Source: Ananas comosus (lineage: Eukaryota; Streptophyta; Magnoliopsida; Poales; Bromeliaceae). From it: DNA of 64,000 nucleotides. Positions 9,660-22,190 of the stretch are shown one piece after another. Location: positions 5,225,950 to 5,289,949 of the forward strand of contig NC_033623.1 of assembly GCF_001540865.1 (NCBI RefSeq). Reading direction: 5' to 3'. A program made the translations under genes and the position numbers. Positions within the stretch are counted from its first letter, which is position 1, and every line of letters starts with the position of its first letter. The notes under the pieces are model-generated. The model was given only the letters and a program-made list of their open reading frames with translations. It was not told the DNA's origin and made no database searches.

Positions 9660-11721
9660 CTTGCATCGACATTTCGCACGTGCATGTTTTACAAAACGTA
9701 GAGTCGAACGCTGCTCCAATGTTGGAATGTAGTGTCCCTGGGGTTTAGCTGTCTGAGTGACTTTAGCCTCTGTCGCTTGTTGACACGTCTGGTGGGTGTC
9801 GGGACAAGTCGGGGTCGTTTTGATGCGAATTGGATGCAAAACGGACTCGGCGCAGTGCGAGAGTGGAGTTCTGACACTGAAATCTGCAAAGTGCAGGATT
9901 TCAGTGTTGAGTACTGGTACCTGGGAGGAGTACCGGTACCCCAGAGGGATTACAGAACTAAATGCTCTCGAGTTTGCGCAATTTGATGCTGAGTACCGGT
10001 ACCTGTTGGTGAGTACCGGTACTGGAGTTGAGTACCGGTACTGCATCGGGCTAGTACCAGTACCCAGCGCACGAGTTTGCGAAAAGAGGGCCGAGTACCG
10101 GTACCCAAGTTGAGTACCGATACTCCAAAAGGCAAATTGAGTTGGTAAGGGGTAGTTTGGTATTTTTCGTTGTTGATAATATCGCCAACCAACCCCAGCT
10201 TACATATCAACCTAAGAAGCTTGGAGAACGCCGCAGCTTCTCCACCTTCTCACTTTCTAGCTCTCTTGCTTTCTCCTTTGTAAATTTGACACTCGATCTT
10301 AGTCTCATTCATCTTGTCTTTAGAGGATCACTCGCGCACCTCGGGGGATTTCCGTTGGAGGTCGAGCTAGCGCAGGGTTTCTCTTATCGACTTCTAGCCG
10401 ACGTTGGACGAGCGTTCGAGGTGGGTTAATGTTTACTGAAATCGTCAGATTTCCTTCTAAGTTGTAGAGCATCAGCATGTATTGTCTTATGTGGAGTATC
10501 ATGTTTCGTATCTCGAATTCATTGATTTGCATATATTTTCATGAAATCTAAATTTGGAGCCTTAATTTTAGAATATTTGTTACATGTTAAACTGGGATTT
10601 GACTTGGGAGAAAACTCATTAAGCCTACACTGTCATTTTTCAAAAAGTTAACCGATTTAGCTTTAGTAGCTATTGTTCTTTTGTATCACCACCCTTAGTG
10701 CGTAGTGGATACTCAGATTAGTGTGAGTTGAGTTTACGCTCGTGCTGAGGGGCCGAGCTCGTTTTGCAGTAGCGTTTTGACTGTTCTGTACTGTCGGGTG
10801 CCGTTGGGGCGGACGGTGGACCTAGATGTTTACATCTTGTTTCAGATTGTACCTAGGGCACGTGAGATTTGGTTGTTAGATTAGTTTGAGCCATTTGCAT
10901 AGACTATAGCCTGTGTGAGCCTAATTGAGCTCAACAGAGACACGCTTGCATACTTGGTTGGGTCACTCCCACGAGTGCCGCTCCGGAGTGAGGCTTTACT
11001 TGCATTCGTGTCACAGCAGTCCCGTTTGGGCAGTTCTTGGATAGGCCACCCCCGTGGGTAGTGTGCGCTGTAGCTCGGGTACAAGCAGGACGGGCCAGTT
11101 GGCAGTCCCTCGAGATTAGGTCAGTGTGTAGCTAGTGATGCATTTTTGTGTCTACAGTGAGCCTGGTTAGGATAGCGGTAGTATAGCGGCATTTAGCTGT
11201 AAAGTTTCTTCCAGCTTTCTTACTATCCTTTACCTATTGGTGTCTTACCTTACTATAGACTTAGTGGGTTGGCCGTTGAGGTCGGTGACAGTACCCACTG
11301 AGGACTACTCTGTTTTGCAGTAATTCTCACATCCAGTTGTTGCCACCTTTTTGCAGAGCCGTTCGCTGCTGCTGCTGTTCCTGATTCTAACTGTGGTAAA
11401 GGAGTCGCGAGCTAGATCCCTACCATCCTTGGTCGCTGTGCTAGAGGAGTACCCTGCAGAGGTAGTTTTGGAGTTTTTTTTATGTACATACAGTTATGCT
11501 AGTGGTACTCGCTGGAGCGAGGTGGTTTTAGAGCTTTTGTATGTACAGTCGACCCTTTTATATTTTATATATACATGTTTTAGTCCTAGCAGTTCTGTAC
11601 GTTGGTTGTAGCTCCTATTTGTTTGCAGGTACAGCTATTGTTTCATATACAAGGAAAATTTCTATGTATACGGCGGGTCTGTTGGTGTACCCGAAAAAAC
11701 GTGGTAATCCAGGGCGTGACA
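9660..11721 (+). repeat. 5' LTR of gypsy element G2
   Basis: The right end, ...CCAGGGCGTGACA at 11721, is followed at 11730 by a primer-site-like sequence and then by a gag start, so this is a 5' LTR. The left end is uncertain (9655-9720), placed by the composition break. It contains five TACCGGTAC palindromes at 9930-10110 and a TATA-like stretch at about 11563-11576. Its terminal bases differ from those of the other gypsy families here. Frames that translate as repeated YRY or TGT peptides are only this repeat. Confidence 0.7.
9910..10130. repeat. Array of GAGTACCGGTAC palindromes in the G2 LTR
   Basis: Five exact TACCGGTAC copies and three near copies (TACTGGTAC, TACCAGTAC, TACCGATAC) occur in about 200 bp, usually preceded by TTGAG. 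The near copies differ by single C/T or G/A changes within CCGG. Confidence 0.85.
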
Positions 11722-11729
11722 GATTAAGT

Positions 11730-11741
11730 TGGTATCATAGC
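11730..11741 (+). promoter_or_regulatory. Primer binding site of G2, one base changed
   Basis: Reads TGGTATCATAGC, one base from TGGTATCAGAGC. It lies eight bases inside the LTR end, as in other Tekay-type elements. Confidence 0.75.
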
Positions 11742-12026
11742 TTAGAATTAGGTCGTTGGGACATAGAAAATTCTAGGTTTGGTAGACCTTAGGAAAGCAA
11801 GGCGCGAGAGGTGTGACTTATTATGAAAGTCAGTGATTGAGATGTTTTAACTCCTCCTAGAGTGGAGGGAGTGACTGAAAGAGTATCTGTTTCTGCCAGA
11901 TAAATTATGTCGGCTGCAGACGGCATACTTTTACGGAGGAACAAAGGTGGCATTCTAAACTTCCGTTTGATTGGGTCGAGAGTTGTTTGTGTTTTGTATC
12001 TGAACCTTATTTGGATTTAGGTAGCC

Positions 12027-12216
12027 ATGAGACCATATCGACACTAAGGTCGACCGCCGACGCGGGATCGCTCCGCGCCATCGGAGATGCTAGAGCAGGC
12101 GGGACCGAGTGCACCCGCCGATTTGAGAGAGCAGTTAGTTACCTTGACCGAAGTGACTAGGCAGCAGGGTGCGTTACTATAGAGGATGTGCGAGACATTA
12201 AAAGCCAATGCAGAAG
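12027..12216 (+). pseudogene. gag: G2 Gag, N-terminal remnant
   Basis: From ATG 12027 the frame gives a short Arg-rich start, then LREQLVTLTEVTRQQGALL, which matches the N-terminal helix of Tekay-type Gag. It has in-frame stops at 12045 and about 12178. After about residue 63 homology ends at the start of the minus-strand G0 sequence (about 12217). The rest of G2 is not identifiable in the window. It follows the 5' LTR and primer site of G2 at the expected distance. Confidence 0.65.
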
Positions 12217-12470
12217 TGCCCAAATTTTTTTTATTTTTTTTCTTTTGAAAATCTTGACCCAAGAGTATGTCAGATCCGCCACAAATATAGAAAATCCACT
12301 GTTCACACGGGCAGAGTCTCCCATATGTTTGCACGGCGTCGCACAAGAACAAGATACAACCACAATAGTATGAACATTCACATACATTCACCATTTATTT
12401 CATCACAGATATTTATAATTTCACATCTATTAGTTTAAAATATTTCCTACCCGAAAACTCACTTTGAAAT

Positions 12471-13103
12471 TGTAAGGAAGTAAATTCTCGAAATACGAGG
12501 ATTGTACTTCATCCAGGATCGACTAATTGTCGAAAGTATTCCCTTGTGGGAGTTGAGAATGTCCAAAGCACAAAAAGTGCCTTGGAGTTGAGTCCGCGAG
12601 AGCAAATGAGGCAAACTGCATCATTGGGCTGATGTTGCTCTCGGGGACCGGTCTCTGCAGGTGAGAGACCGGTTCCCCTGGCTGGGCGTAGCGGGGTTGC
12701 GTNAAGGGCGTCGCGCCCGACCAGTGAGACCGTGGTAGTATAGTAGCTTTCCTTTTTGCATTAGTCACCTATGTACAGAGAGAGATTTATTGTGGGTGAG
12801 GAATTGGAGAGCTATGTATTTTGGGATGAAAAATGATGTAAAGAATGCAGCTATTGTAATAGTTAGTAAAGTACTCTCTTTATTTCACTCGTATATCTTG
12901 TGGATTACTTGCTCTTCTTGTTGTTGGCACTGTTTGTGCCCTCGTTGAATGTGTATGTTTAGAATTTAAAGTCCTGGGTAAATTCTTGTATACATTCCTG
13001 TCGTTGAGCCTTGGGCGGACAAGGGAGATGCTGTCCGTTCGGCGGTCCGCCGCGGCGGCCGAGCCGTGCCAAATTGGTAGTGGTTTCGGGGCGGGGCGTG
13101 ACA
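12471..13103 (+). repeat. Solo LTR D, internally deleted gypsy LTR
   Basis: Starts TGTAAGGAAG and ends GGGGCGTGACA, with an exact 5 bp duplication GAAAT on both sides (12466-12470 and 13104-13108). The last 90 bp (GCCTTGGGCGGACAAGGGAG ... CTGTCCGTTCGGCG) match the 3' ends of S1, G1, C and G4 LTRs. At 633 bp it is about a quarter of its relatives, so most of the LTR is missing. It keeps a pair of ACCGGT units at 12645-12680. Base 12703 is an ambiguous N. Confidence 0.8.
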
Positions 13104-13949
13104 GAAATACTAGGAACCAAAAAGAACAAAAAATCCTTTTTAAAACCGTTTCCCACACGGAAACCTTTTCTTTAAAACACGCTACCACGAGGGGTATAAA
13201 ATCATTTTCATCTCATAAGAAAACCACAAATGCTTTAATTAACTTCACAAAGCAATGAACATTTACTTTAATGAAACCACTGAACCATAAAGTGTCTAAG
13301 TTAGTTAATTTGAATAAGGATAGAAATTAGACCGAATGTCACCGAGCCGAAAACTCTATCGACCGCTACATACACGCTTCACGCACTGTCCCGACTCACC
13401 TGAAAGAGGGGTGGGGGGGTGAGAATATGTACACATGCCTCCCCTCTCAGTGGGTACCACAAGACGATGAAGGCGAGGAGTATTCACCGGCAGAAAGAGA
13501 TCATCAAAGTCATAGGTAGATATAACAAATATAGTAGCTATAATGCTGGAAGGAAAGGGAACAGTAATAGGACATGTAACTACAGCTACTGTGAAATAGA
13601 ACAGAATCATACATGGATATCATAACTACAGTAGGAATGATGCATGGATAAACAACAGTATATAGGAATATAACTAGCCGCTACTGTAATACAGAATAAA
13701 GTGTAAGTATGTAACAACCGGACGATCAGTCCCAAAAATATCCTATCAGAAACCTGGCATGACGGTCCGCAAACCTCAAGCTTGTGCCACTGCCACTCAA
13801 CCTGCATATAACCCAGCCTAGGCCGCTGGGCTCACGGGACGGATGTACGACCACTTTTTCGAAAAAGAACATCTGGCCGAGGTTGATCAGACCACTGGTG
13901 TTCATAAAATGCGAACGAGTATGTGGCGATCGATGCTGATATGCTCAAT

Positions 13950-14362
13950 AGCCAACCGTCGGCAACTAGCCGACAATCACCGCCTCTCAGGGGCACACCG
14001 ATCAATAGGTCATCAAAACGTAAGGAACACAAGTACCGACCACTCAGGCCAACTAGGATGGAACAACTCAACATCCTTCCGAAGGTATGCAAGTATCGAC
14101 CACTCAATGTCAACTAACATATATGCACAAGAACCGACCAATAGGTCACAAGAATGTCACATCATGCATCGGTATAATCCAAAACTAGCCGTCAGCCACT
14201 AGCCGACAATCCTACCCCTCAGGGTACACCGACCTCATAGGTCATCAGACGACAAGAGTCACGAAATCGATCGACTAGGTCACATAAAAGTCAAATCATG
14301 GATCAATATAATCTATAATCATCCATCGGCATCTAGCCGACAATTCTACCCCTCAAGGTATA
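13950..14362. repeat. Tandem repeat, period about 134 bp, inside the G0 LTR
   Basis: TAGCCGACAAT followed by CCCCTCAGGG..ACCGA and ATAGGTCATCA recurs at about 13968, 14201 and 14335. The last copy is split by insertion of S1 and resumes at 31365 (TCGACCTCATAGGTCATCA). The repeat shows that the sequences on both sides of S1 were once continuous. Confidence 0.75.
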
Positions 14363-15862
14363 TGTAATATACCAAACTTTATAGATATTAAGTTTCGGTG
14401 GATATTAGCTTGAAAAGCTATTTAAAATAGTTCCGGTGAAGTTCGGAGAGCATTCGAGTGTTTACGATGCGAGTTGGGCACGAAAACGGAACTCGGAAAG
14501 CTATATTGGACTTTGGTCTGAATCTGGCAAAGTACAAGTGAGAAGATGGTTTAAACATGCTAAAAAATGTGTTTTGAGGGTTTTGGAATGGTTAGGAATG
14601 GATTAGAGACTCAAGGAGCGAAAACAAAGCGTTTCGAGAAAAATGCAGTTTTTCGAGCTATTGGACCTACGGGGTCCGGACCCTAGAGCCAAAGTCCGGA
14701 CCCCGCATATGCGGGTAGCCCAGGGCATTTTGGTGATTTGGAGAGTTGGGCTTATAAGGGAGGCCCTCTTCTCTTCTTCTTTAGCCAAAACACCCACACA
14801 CACCTATTGTAGAGAGAGAAAGAGAGAACCAAGCTCTCCCTCTCCCTCAATCTCTTCTCCCTCTCACTTGATCTTACCTAAACTTAGGGTGTTGGCGTTG
14901 AGCGAGCTTGGAAACACGTTAGGAGCGTTGGATCGAGCCCTCGAGCGCTAGGTGGCTCGACGTGCTTCTGACTCGAGCTTCGTTTTCGGGTTAAAAGTTT
15001 AGGATTTGGTTAAATCCTTTATGAATGATGTTCTAGAGATCCATAGACTATTCTAAGGTAGTTAAACATGTCGCTCCATGAATTTTGGAGTATTAGGAGG
15101 AAATGGGGAAAGCTAGGGTTTGAAATTGGGGGTTTTGGAATTTAAGGATTTTGAACCTAATCGATCTCCTAATTCTCTAATTGAAGGGTAGAGGAGAGCC
15201 CCAAACAACTCTAAGTTGGAAATCGGTGAGCGTTCGGTGGTCGATTGCGAGTTCGAGCCGAACCGGGCGACGTGTGCTACGGAAGTCTGATTGCAAGTGT
15301 CTACAAGCAATCGGAAAGTATCGTGAGGTAGGTTGTGTTTCACCGAAGTGATTAAGCCACTTCCATGCCAAAGAGTGAAGTACGGTTGTATTGTTGATGC
15401 ATTAATGGTAGTTTAATGGTAATTTTGAATGCATGAGATAGATGATATGTATTGACTACCATTGGATGAAACATAGGCATGTGGACATATAGGATAGGTA
15501 TATATGTATGCTTAGATGTGAATGTTGAACTTGGGTCAATAAACTCTAGGAAGAGTAGAGAACTCGACAAGTGTGGCATGAAAACTATGAATCCTAGGTA
15601 TGGACAACTAAGATAACAAGTAGCATGAGTGGCATCAAACCTAGTGTCATTGAACATAGGTTGAACAGTGAACCTAGAGTCGAGTGAATCTAGGTGGAAA
15701 TGACATGGGACCTAGTGTGATTAAACCAAGGTTGTGAATTATAGTGGTAGAATGGCCCTAGGAGATGCATGGGTCGAACCTAGAAAGGTTGACAGCATAG
15801 GGTGTGCGACCAACCCTTGAGACGTGGAAAGTAGATTCCAAAATCCCAGTACTTGTGGATAT

Positions 15863-15998
15863 CAATAGTTCTCGGCCGTGGGTGTATGTGGGAGGTTCCT
15901 CTCCCATCGCAGAACTTCGAGGATATGGTTATGGAAGATTCTTGGCCGTGGGTGTATGTGGCATGTTCCTCTCCCACCGGAAAATCTTCGAGCGCTAG
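15863..15998 (+). repeat. Minisatellite in S1, continued at 30439-30545
   Basis: Degenerate copies of GGCCGTGGGTGTATGTGGCA followed by TGTTCCTCTCCC occur at 15873 and 15948, and again at 30443 and 30484 after the G1 insertion. G1 landed inside this repeat. Confidence 0.75.
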
Positions 15999-18456
15999 TG
16001 TCACGCCCCGGGACCGATCCCTTTGGCTAGTCCGGGCACGTCGAACAGACGCCGAACGGACAGAGCTTCCCCTGTCCGCCCAAGGCTCAACACATATACA
16101 ATTCAAGCAAAAAGAAATGCACAAGCGGAAACATACATAATGGCTTACACGAGGGTAAGCAATAGCCGAAGTGAAAGAATACTAAACTACACAAGTATAA
16201 AGGTTAACTTTAAACCCTTTACAAGCATTCAAACTTTACATTCACAATTCTTTTACCATATTCACGTTTTTCATCATTTCTTTCTTTACAACACAATTTC
16301 ATCCAAAATGGGCTTTTACATTTAACATCTATGATCATCGAATACAAAAGAAGCTACAAGGGTATGCTACTAGCAAAATATGAAACCCGACTCAGATGGT
16401 CAGTGTCTACGGCGCGATACCTTTACCGCGGTCGCTCGCTAGCTCACTCGGTCCCGGCTCTATGGAAATAGTGGGGTAAGAATTACAACGAAGTTTCCAG
16501 TGAGTTCGGCCCCAATCTCACCGACTTTCCCACTAGGTCTAACTCAGACATAATAGAAGAAATAAGCAGATAGATAGTAACCATGCTATACAAATGCAGC
16601 TAATATGCCTGAACAAAATAATCAATGATTATGCTCAATTGAATTACTCATGATAAATGCAAGTTCTCAATCTCGAAGTTCAATCTCATGGCTAGCCCGT
16701 AGGTTTCGCCCTCAAGCAACTTATCAACTAGTAATCCCAATTGTCGGGCGAGACTACTACAACCCGACAGGGACCGTCCTCTGGGGAGACTACTACACCC
16801 AGTGATGACTACTCCGGAGCTCATCACCCGAGGGGGAGCTACCGCCCTCGAGCCAAGACGTAAGGCGAGTATGATCCTATCTGTAACTATAAGGATGCCA
16901 AGTTCAATCCATTCCTTAACTATAAGGAAACAATGCATTCATGACCCTTAACTCTAAGGTTGTTATGTCATAATGCCAATCTCTCACATGCACTTGCATT
17001 TTCTGCATTCTTTAGTGTCGTTTACACTACATGTCCTTTGTACTCAACTCTAGCATTCATTATTCGTTAATGCCACTCTTGTTCTCTAAATGGCACACAC
17101 TAGCTCTAGTGTTCCAATGCTCTAGCATTCAAGTTCATTGTTCATGCCACACACACACTAACTCTAGTGTTCATCTTTGCATTTACTAATGCCACTCGAT
17201 CTACATATCATAGTGTAACATTGTTCCTTATCTCAACTAGGTTTTTTGTTATCACCAATCATGCATACATAGGGTACATAAGTTCTCAACCATCTCATAA
17301 TGCATTTGTACTCACAACATGCAACCACTCGCATGAATATCATCTCAATCACCCTATAATGCATGCAATAGTACTTGCTCATATGCTCAATAAGTGACAC
17401 ATTAGACATAAGAGGAATTTCAAAGAGTTTGGAAAGCACCACCCACCTCGTAGGTTTGCTAAGGTGCTCGGGTTCGAATTCACGATTTTTAGCCACTTAT
17501 TTTCTTGCCTGCGGCAAAACGAAGCCAAATTAGGCTTTTTCGCTCATAACTTCGCATAGACTTTTCGTATCGACGAATCGAGCGCATGAACGCGTCGGAA
17601 ATACTCCCAATTAGGTTTCTATAAGATCAATTTTGATCTAAACCCATCCAATGCAAAAGCCCCAAATTTGGGTGCCCTAGCTTCAACACATATACAAAAC
17701 CCTTGTTTTGATCTCAACCATAAGCAAAGGAAAGCTTATTAACACCAAGATCTTCCATTAAAACCATTCTTAGGTCAATCAAAACCCATCTTAGGGTTTT
17801 ACCATTAAAGGGTTCAAACCTTACCTCAAAGCTTTTCTTGTTCTTGCACCTAGGAAGAAGAAGAAGGAGAAACTCCACCCTTTTGTCTTCTTCTCCACCA
17901 AATCCACCTCTTGCTCCACCTCCAAGAAGGAGAGAGAGGAAATCCTAGAGAGAGAGAGCATTGAGTGTGTGAAAGGGAGAGAAATGAGAGAAAAGAGCTC
18001 TCATACCCCTTACATAACCCACATGATGCATAATTGCATTTAAGCCCCTCAACTTTCATCTCATTGCACTGCCCAGACTTGGCATTTTTCGGCCACGTGG
18101 ACCGGTCTCTCTAGCAGGGACCGGTCCCCGAGAGCACTCTTTGCAGTTTACGCAGCCGGGGTCCGGTCTCCCACTGAGGGACCGGTCTCACGGGGACCAA
18201 AACTCTCAGGACTTAGCCGATTTTTCTCCTTTCTCGCTGGTTGCGCGTACGGGGACCGGTCTCTCCTTCAGAAACCGGTCCCCGAGAGCACAAAATCTTC
18301 AATTGTGCAGATTGCTCCAAATTGCTCTCTGAGACGTTCCATGATGCACATTTGCCTCTTTTGACGCCTTCGGCCTTTCCGAAGCGTACCAACCGCGCAC
18401 TTTGGTCATTTCGACTAAAGTTCGATATTCGTTTACCGAGGTTTCGGTATATTATA
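15999..18456 (-). repeat. 3' LTR of G1
   Basis: Plus-strand limits TGTCACGCCCCGGG (15999) and TATATTATA (18456); the terminal TGTAAT of the 5' LTR is TATAAT here. Length is 2458 bp. It has five ACCGGT units at 18095-18275. It contains about 250 bp (roughly 17683-17937) that the 5' LTR lacks. Confidence 0.88.
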
Positions 18457-18475
18457 TTCTCCACCCCTTAAAAAT
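18457..18475 (-). promoter_or_regulatory. Polypurine tract of G1
   Basis: Minus strand TTTTTAAGGGGTGGAGAA directly before the 3' LTR; G4 has nearly the same tract at 57823-57840. It primes plus-strand DNA synthesis. Confidence 0.85.
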
Positions 18476-18502
18476 AGTTTCGTTCACGAAACTAAACATA
18501 CC

Positions 18503-19570
18503 TCAACTCGTCAACTTGAATAGGTGAGGATACATCCTCCGCATAGTCTCCTCAAGCTCCCAAGTGGCTTCACGCACCGCGTGGTTGCTCCATTGGACTT
18601 TCACGTACGGAATTGTGCGATTTCGCAATTTCCTTTCTTCTCTATCGAGGACGCACACCGGGTGTTCCTCATGCAACATGTCTTTGCGCAACTCCACAGG
18701 CTCATACTCTAACACATGTGTCAAGTTGTGAATATACTTTCGGAGGTTCGACACGTGAAATACGTCGTGAACTCCCGCGAGTCTCGGTGGCAATGCAACC
18801 TTGTACGCCACGACGCCAATGCGCTCTAATACCTCAAACGGTTCGACATATCGGGGACATAACTTCCTGTGGACCCCAAAACGCCTTACACCTCGCATAG
18901 GTGATACTTTCACAAATACGCGGTCTCCAACCGCGAACTCTAATTCTCTTCTGTGCTTGTCGGCATAACTCTTTTGCCTTGATTGCGCCGTCGCAAGACG
19001 TTGACGGGCAAGGCGAACCTTCTCCTCCGCCTCCCGCACTACATCGGGGCCGAGAGCAACTCTCCCGCCCACCTCGCTCCAATGAATCGGTGAACGGCAC
19101 TTCTTTCCATATAATCCCTCAAATGGCGCCATCGCGATGCTTTCTTGATAACTGTTATTATACGCGAACTCCGCCATTGGCAAGTAATCGTGCCATCCGC
19201 CCCTATAATCAAGTACACACGCTCGGAACATATCCTCTAGAATTTGTATTGTCCTCTATGACTGTCCATCGCTCTGAGGATGAAATGCTGTACTGAAATA
19301 GAGCCGTGTGCCCAATGCATCTTGCAAGCTCTTCCAAAAGTGAGATGTGAACCTGGGGTCTCGATCCGATACAATTGACACCAGAATCCCATGCAGTCTC
19401 ACAACCTCGTTAAAATATACCTGAGCTAACTTGTCTCCCGACCACATAGTGTGGATCGGTAAGAAGTGAGCCGATTTCGTCAATCGAGCCACTATCACCC
19501 ATATTGCATCGTGTTCGCCTTGAGATTGAGGCAAACCCGTAATGAAGTCCATCGCAATATCTTTCCATTT
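18503..19570 (-). pseudogene. pol: G1 integrase core, C-terminus and chromodomain
   Basis: Two frames are separated by a stop at 19256-19258 (after DGQS, where the family has Glu). 19552-19256 carries the core start MDFITGLP, VARLTKSAHF and the second catalytic Asp in IVSDRDPRFTSHFW. 19231-18503 carries the third part (MAEFAYNNSYQESI), the GPY/F region and a chromodomain ending RNRTIPYVKVQWSNHAVREA and WELEETMRRMYPHLF. The chromodomain is the mark of Tekay/Del chromoviruses and is thought to guide integration to heterochromatin. A further stop at 19571-19573 separates it from the upstream frame. Confidence 0.88.
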
Positions 19571-21787
19571 TCAAACAGGTATTGGTAGACTTTGAAGCTT
19601 TCCCGCCGGAAACCGGCGCTCCGCTTTCACCTGTTGGCACGTGAGACATTGCGCCACAAACTCCCCATTATCCTTCTTCATGCCCGGCCACCAATAATAC
19701 ATTTTTAGATCTTGGTACATTTTAGTGTCGCCCGGGTGTATGCTATAGGGAGAGTGATGCGCTTCTTGCATGATTGCCCTTTGAATGCCATCATCTTTAG
19801 GCATACACCAACGATTTCGAAATCGAAGTCCGCCATCGGTCCCAATGCCAAAGTCCTCGGCACTACCGCTTTCAACTTCACTCCGCACCTTTTGAAGATA
19901 AGAATCTGAAGCTTGTAGCTCTTTGATCTTCTCCAACAAGGTCAGTTGCACTACCAACGCCGTTAGTGTTGCCGGCACTCCCGGCGCCACTACTTCAAGA
20001 CCCATCCATTGCATTTCCTTTTGCAATAACGGTTGTGACGTAATTGCCGTCGCCAAGTTTTCCACTGACTTCTTGCTAAGTGCGTCGGCCACGACATTGG
20101 CTTTTTCGGGGTGGTATAGTATAGTGACATTGTAGTCCTTCAACAACTCCAACCACCGCCGCTGTCGCATGTTCAATTCTTTTTGGGTGAACAAGTATTT
20201 GAGACTCTTATGATCCGTGTAAATCTCACAATGCTCGCCGTACAAGTAATGTCTCCATAACTTTAGCGCGAATATCACCGCGGCTAACTCAAGGTCGTGA
20301 ATCGGGTAATTCTTTTCATAACTCTTTAGCTGTCGTGAAGCATAAGCTATCACCCGACCATTTTGCATTAACACACACCCGAGACCGAAATATGAAGCAT
20401 CACTGTACACTACATAGCTCTCCCCCGGCGTCGGCAAGGCAAGCACCGGGGTCGATGTTAACCTGTTCTTCAACTCTTCGAAGCTTCGATCGCAATCGTC
20501 GCTCCATACATACTTTACTCCTTTGTGGGTAAGGCGAGTTAGTGGAGTAGTTATTTTGGCAAACCCCTCCACAAACCGCCGGTAGTAGCCCGCGAGTCCA
20601 AGAAAACAGCGAACCTCTGCTACACTCGTTAGGCGAGGCCAATCCTTGATCGCCTCCACTTTCTTAGGATCTACCCAGACTCCATTGCCCGATATCACAT
20701 GGCCCAAGAATGTGACCTCCATAAGCCAAAAGTCACATTTCTTCAATTTAGCATAAAGCTTCTCTTATCGGAGTACTTGTAACATGGTTCTCAAATGCTC
20801 CTCGTGTTCCGCCTCGCTCTTCGAGTATACCAACACGTCGTCAATGAATACCACGACGCATCGATCCAATAACGGCCTGAAAACTCGATTCATCAAGTCC
20901 ATAAACGCTGTCGGGGCATTAGTAAGTCCAAACGGTATTACCGTAAACTCATAACGGCCATACCGCATATGGTACGCCGTTTTGTGCACATCCTCCCGTC
21001 TAATCTTCAGTTGATGATACCCCGATTGGAGATCAATCTTCGAATACACCTTGGACCCTTGCAACTGATCAAACAAATCGTCGATTCGGGGTAACGGGTA
21101 CTTATTCTTGACCGTTACATTGTTCAACTCGCGATAATCCACGCAGAGTCGAAGTGTACCATCTTTCTTCTTTACAAATAGCACCGGAGTTCCCAACAGT
21201 GACACGCTTGGCCTCACGAAGCCTTTATCGACCAAGTCTTGTAGTTGTGCTTTCAACTCCACTAGCTCCATCGGTGCCATTCTATACGGGGCCTTCGAAA
21301 TTGGCGCCATCCCGGGAATCAAGTCAATGATGAACTCAACCTCCCAGTCCGGTGGCAATCCCGGTAACTCCGACAAAAATACATCCGGAAACTCGCATAC
21401 TACTTGAATATTCCCCAACTCTGGGTGCTCCCCTTGAGTATCTGCCATGGTGGCCAAATAGGCCACACATCTACCTTTGATCATCTTCCTCGCCCTCGCC
21501 GCCGATACGGTCGCCGCGAAGCGCGAGCTTTTATATGCTCGATACACCAACTCTTCTTGGTTAGGCTCACGAAACGTGATCACCTTGCTCTCGCAATCTA
21601 TGACTGCATAATACTTGGAGAGCCAATTGGTCCCCAAGATGACATCGAATCCCCACATTCTGTCTAGCACCAATAAGTCGATTGGCATGATCCATTCACC
21701 TATCTGAACTGGACAAGCCAAGCACTCCTCGTGCGCTCTGAACGAAAGTTCCGGTGTATTGACCCACCAATAGTCGTAATTATGCAC
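19571..21787 (-). pseudogene. pol: G1 protease end, reverse transcriptase, RNase H and integrase zinc finger
   Basis: The frame 21787-20765 holds the end of protease ([12 protein letters not shown]) and RT with [20 protein letters not shown], the catalytic FIDD (FIDDVLVYS) and [24 protein letters not shown] at 20765-20767 interrupts it. 20746-19571 continues with RT thumb ([19 protein letters not shown]), RNase H ([34 protein letters not shown]) and the integrase zinc-binding segment (WWPGMKK ... CLTCQQVK). It stops at 19571-19573 where Trp is expected. This is a near-complete gypsy pol with few lesions. Confidence 0.9.
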
Positions 21788-22190
21788 TATTTTGATGCCA
21801 TGAGTTTTCGCAAAGGATGCACCAATGAATGAATGAGATGCACCTCATCGAATAAAGCTCTAGCTCTAGTGCCTTTGATCAAAATAATACCTGCCACAAT
21901 GTCATCTAGTGCTGCAGGCTGCTCCTCCACCTGAGTGGCGAAAATTCGGCCCCTAGGTGCTCGTGATCCCTCCGGCTGACGTGGTGATGATACACGTCTA
22001 GCCGACATCACCGGTGGCAACCCCGCGAGCTGTCCCGGGGTAGACGGGGTTGATGCCGTCGTCGGTGCAGACGACGTCCAAGCCGAGCACTCTCATACCA
22101 TATGTCCCGCTTGATCGCACTTGAAGCATTTTCCTTCGCGTTGCGTGCACGTCACCGGGCGATGCTCACCGCCTTAAATGACACACCGAG
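21787..22190 (-). pseudogene. gag-pol: G1 Gag C-terminus and protease start
   Basis: A zinc knuckle, CFKCDQAGHMV-EC, lies at about 22130-22087 with a TGA (22093-22095) inside it. Downstream come a Pro/Ser-rich linker and the start of the aspartic protease (GIILIKGTRARALFD), after which a frameshift destroys the D-T/S-G-A active site. Upstream sequence ends at 22190, where the Copia-2 LTR begins. The N-terminal two thirds of Gag are absent from the window. Confidence 0.78.

Noticed and set aside
9645..10113. Frames on both strands giving proteins rich in YRY, TGT or VPV repeats (also at 22349-22686, 27151-27483, 42517-42927)
   Set aside because: They are translations of TACCGGTAC arrays inside LTRs and occur in several frames at once; no sign of a real protein.
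13950..14362. Spaced repeats as a possible CRISPR-like array
   Set aside because: Units are long, degenerate and contiguous, in plant LTR sequence; no uniform short repeat with unique spacers.
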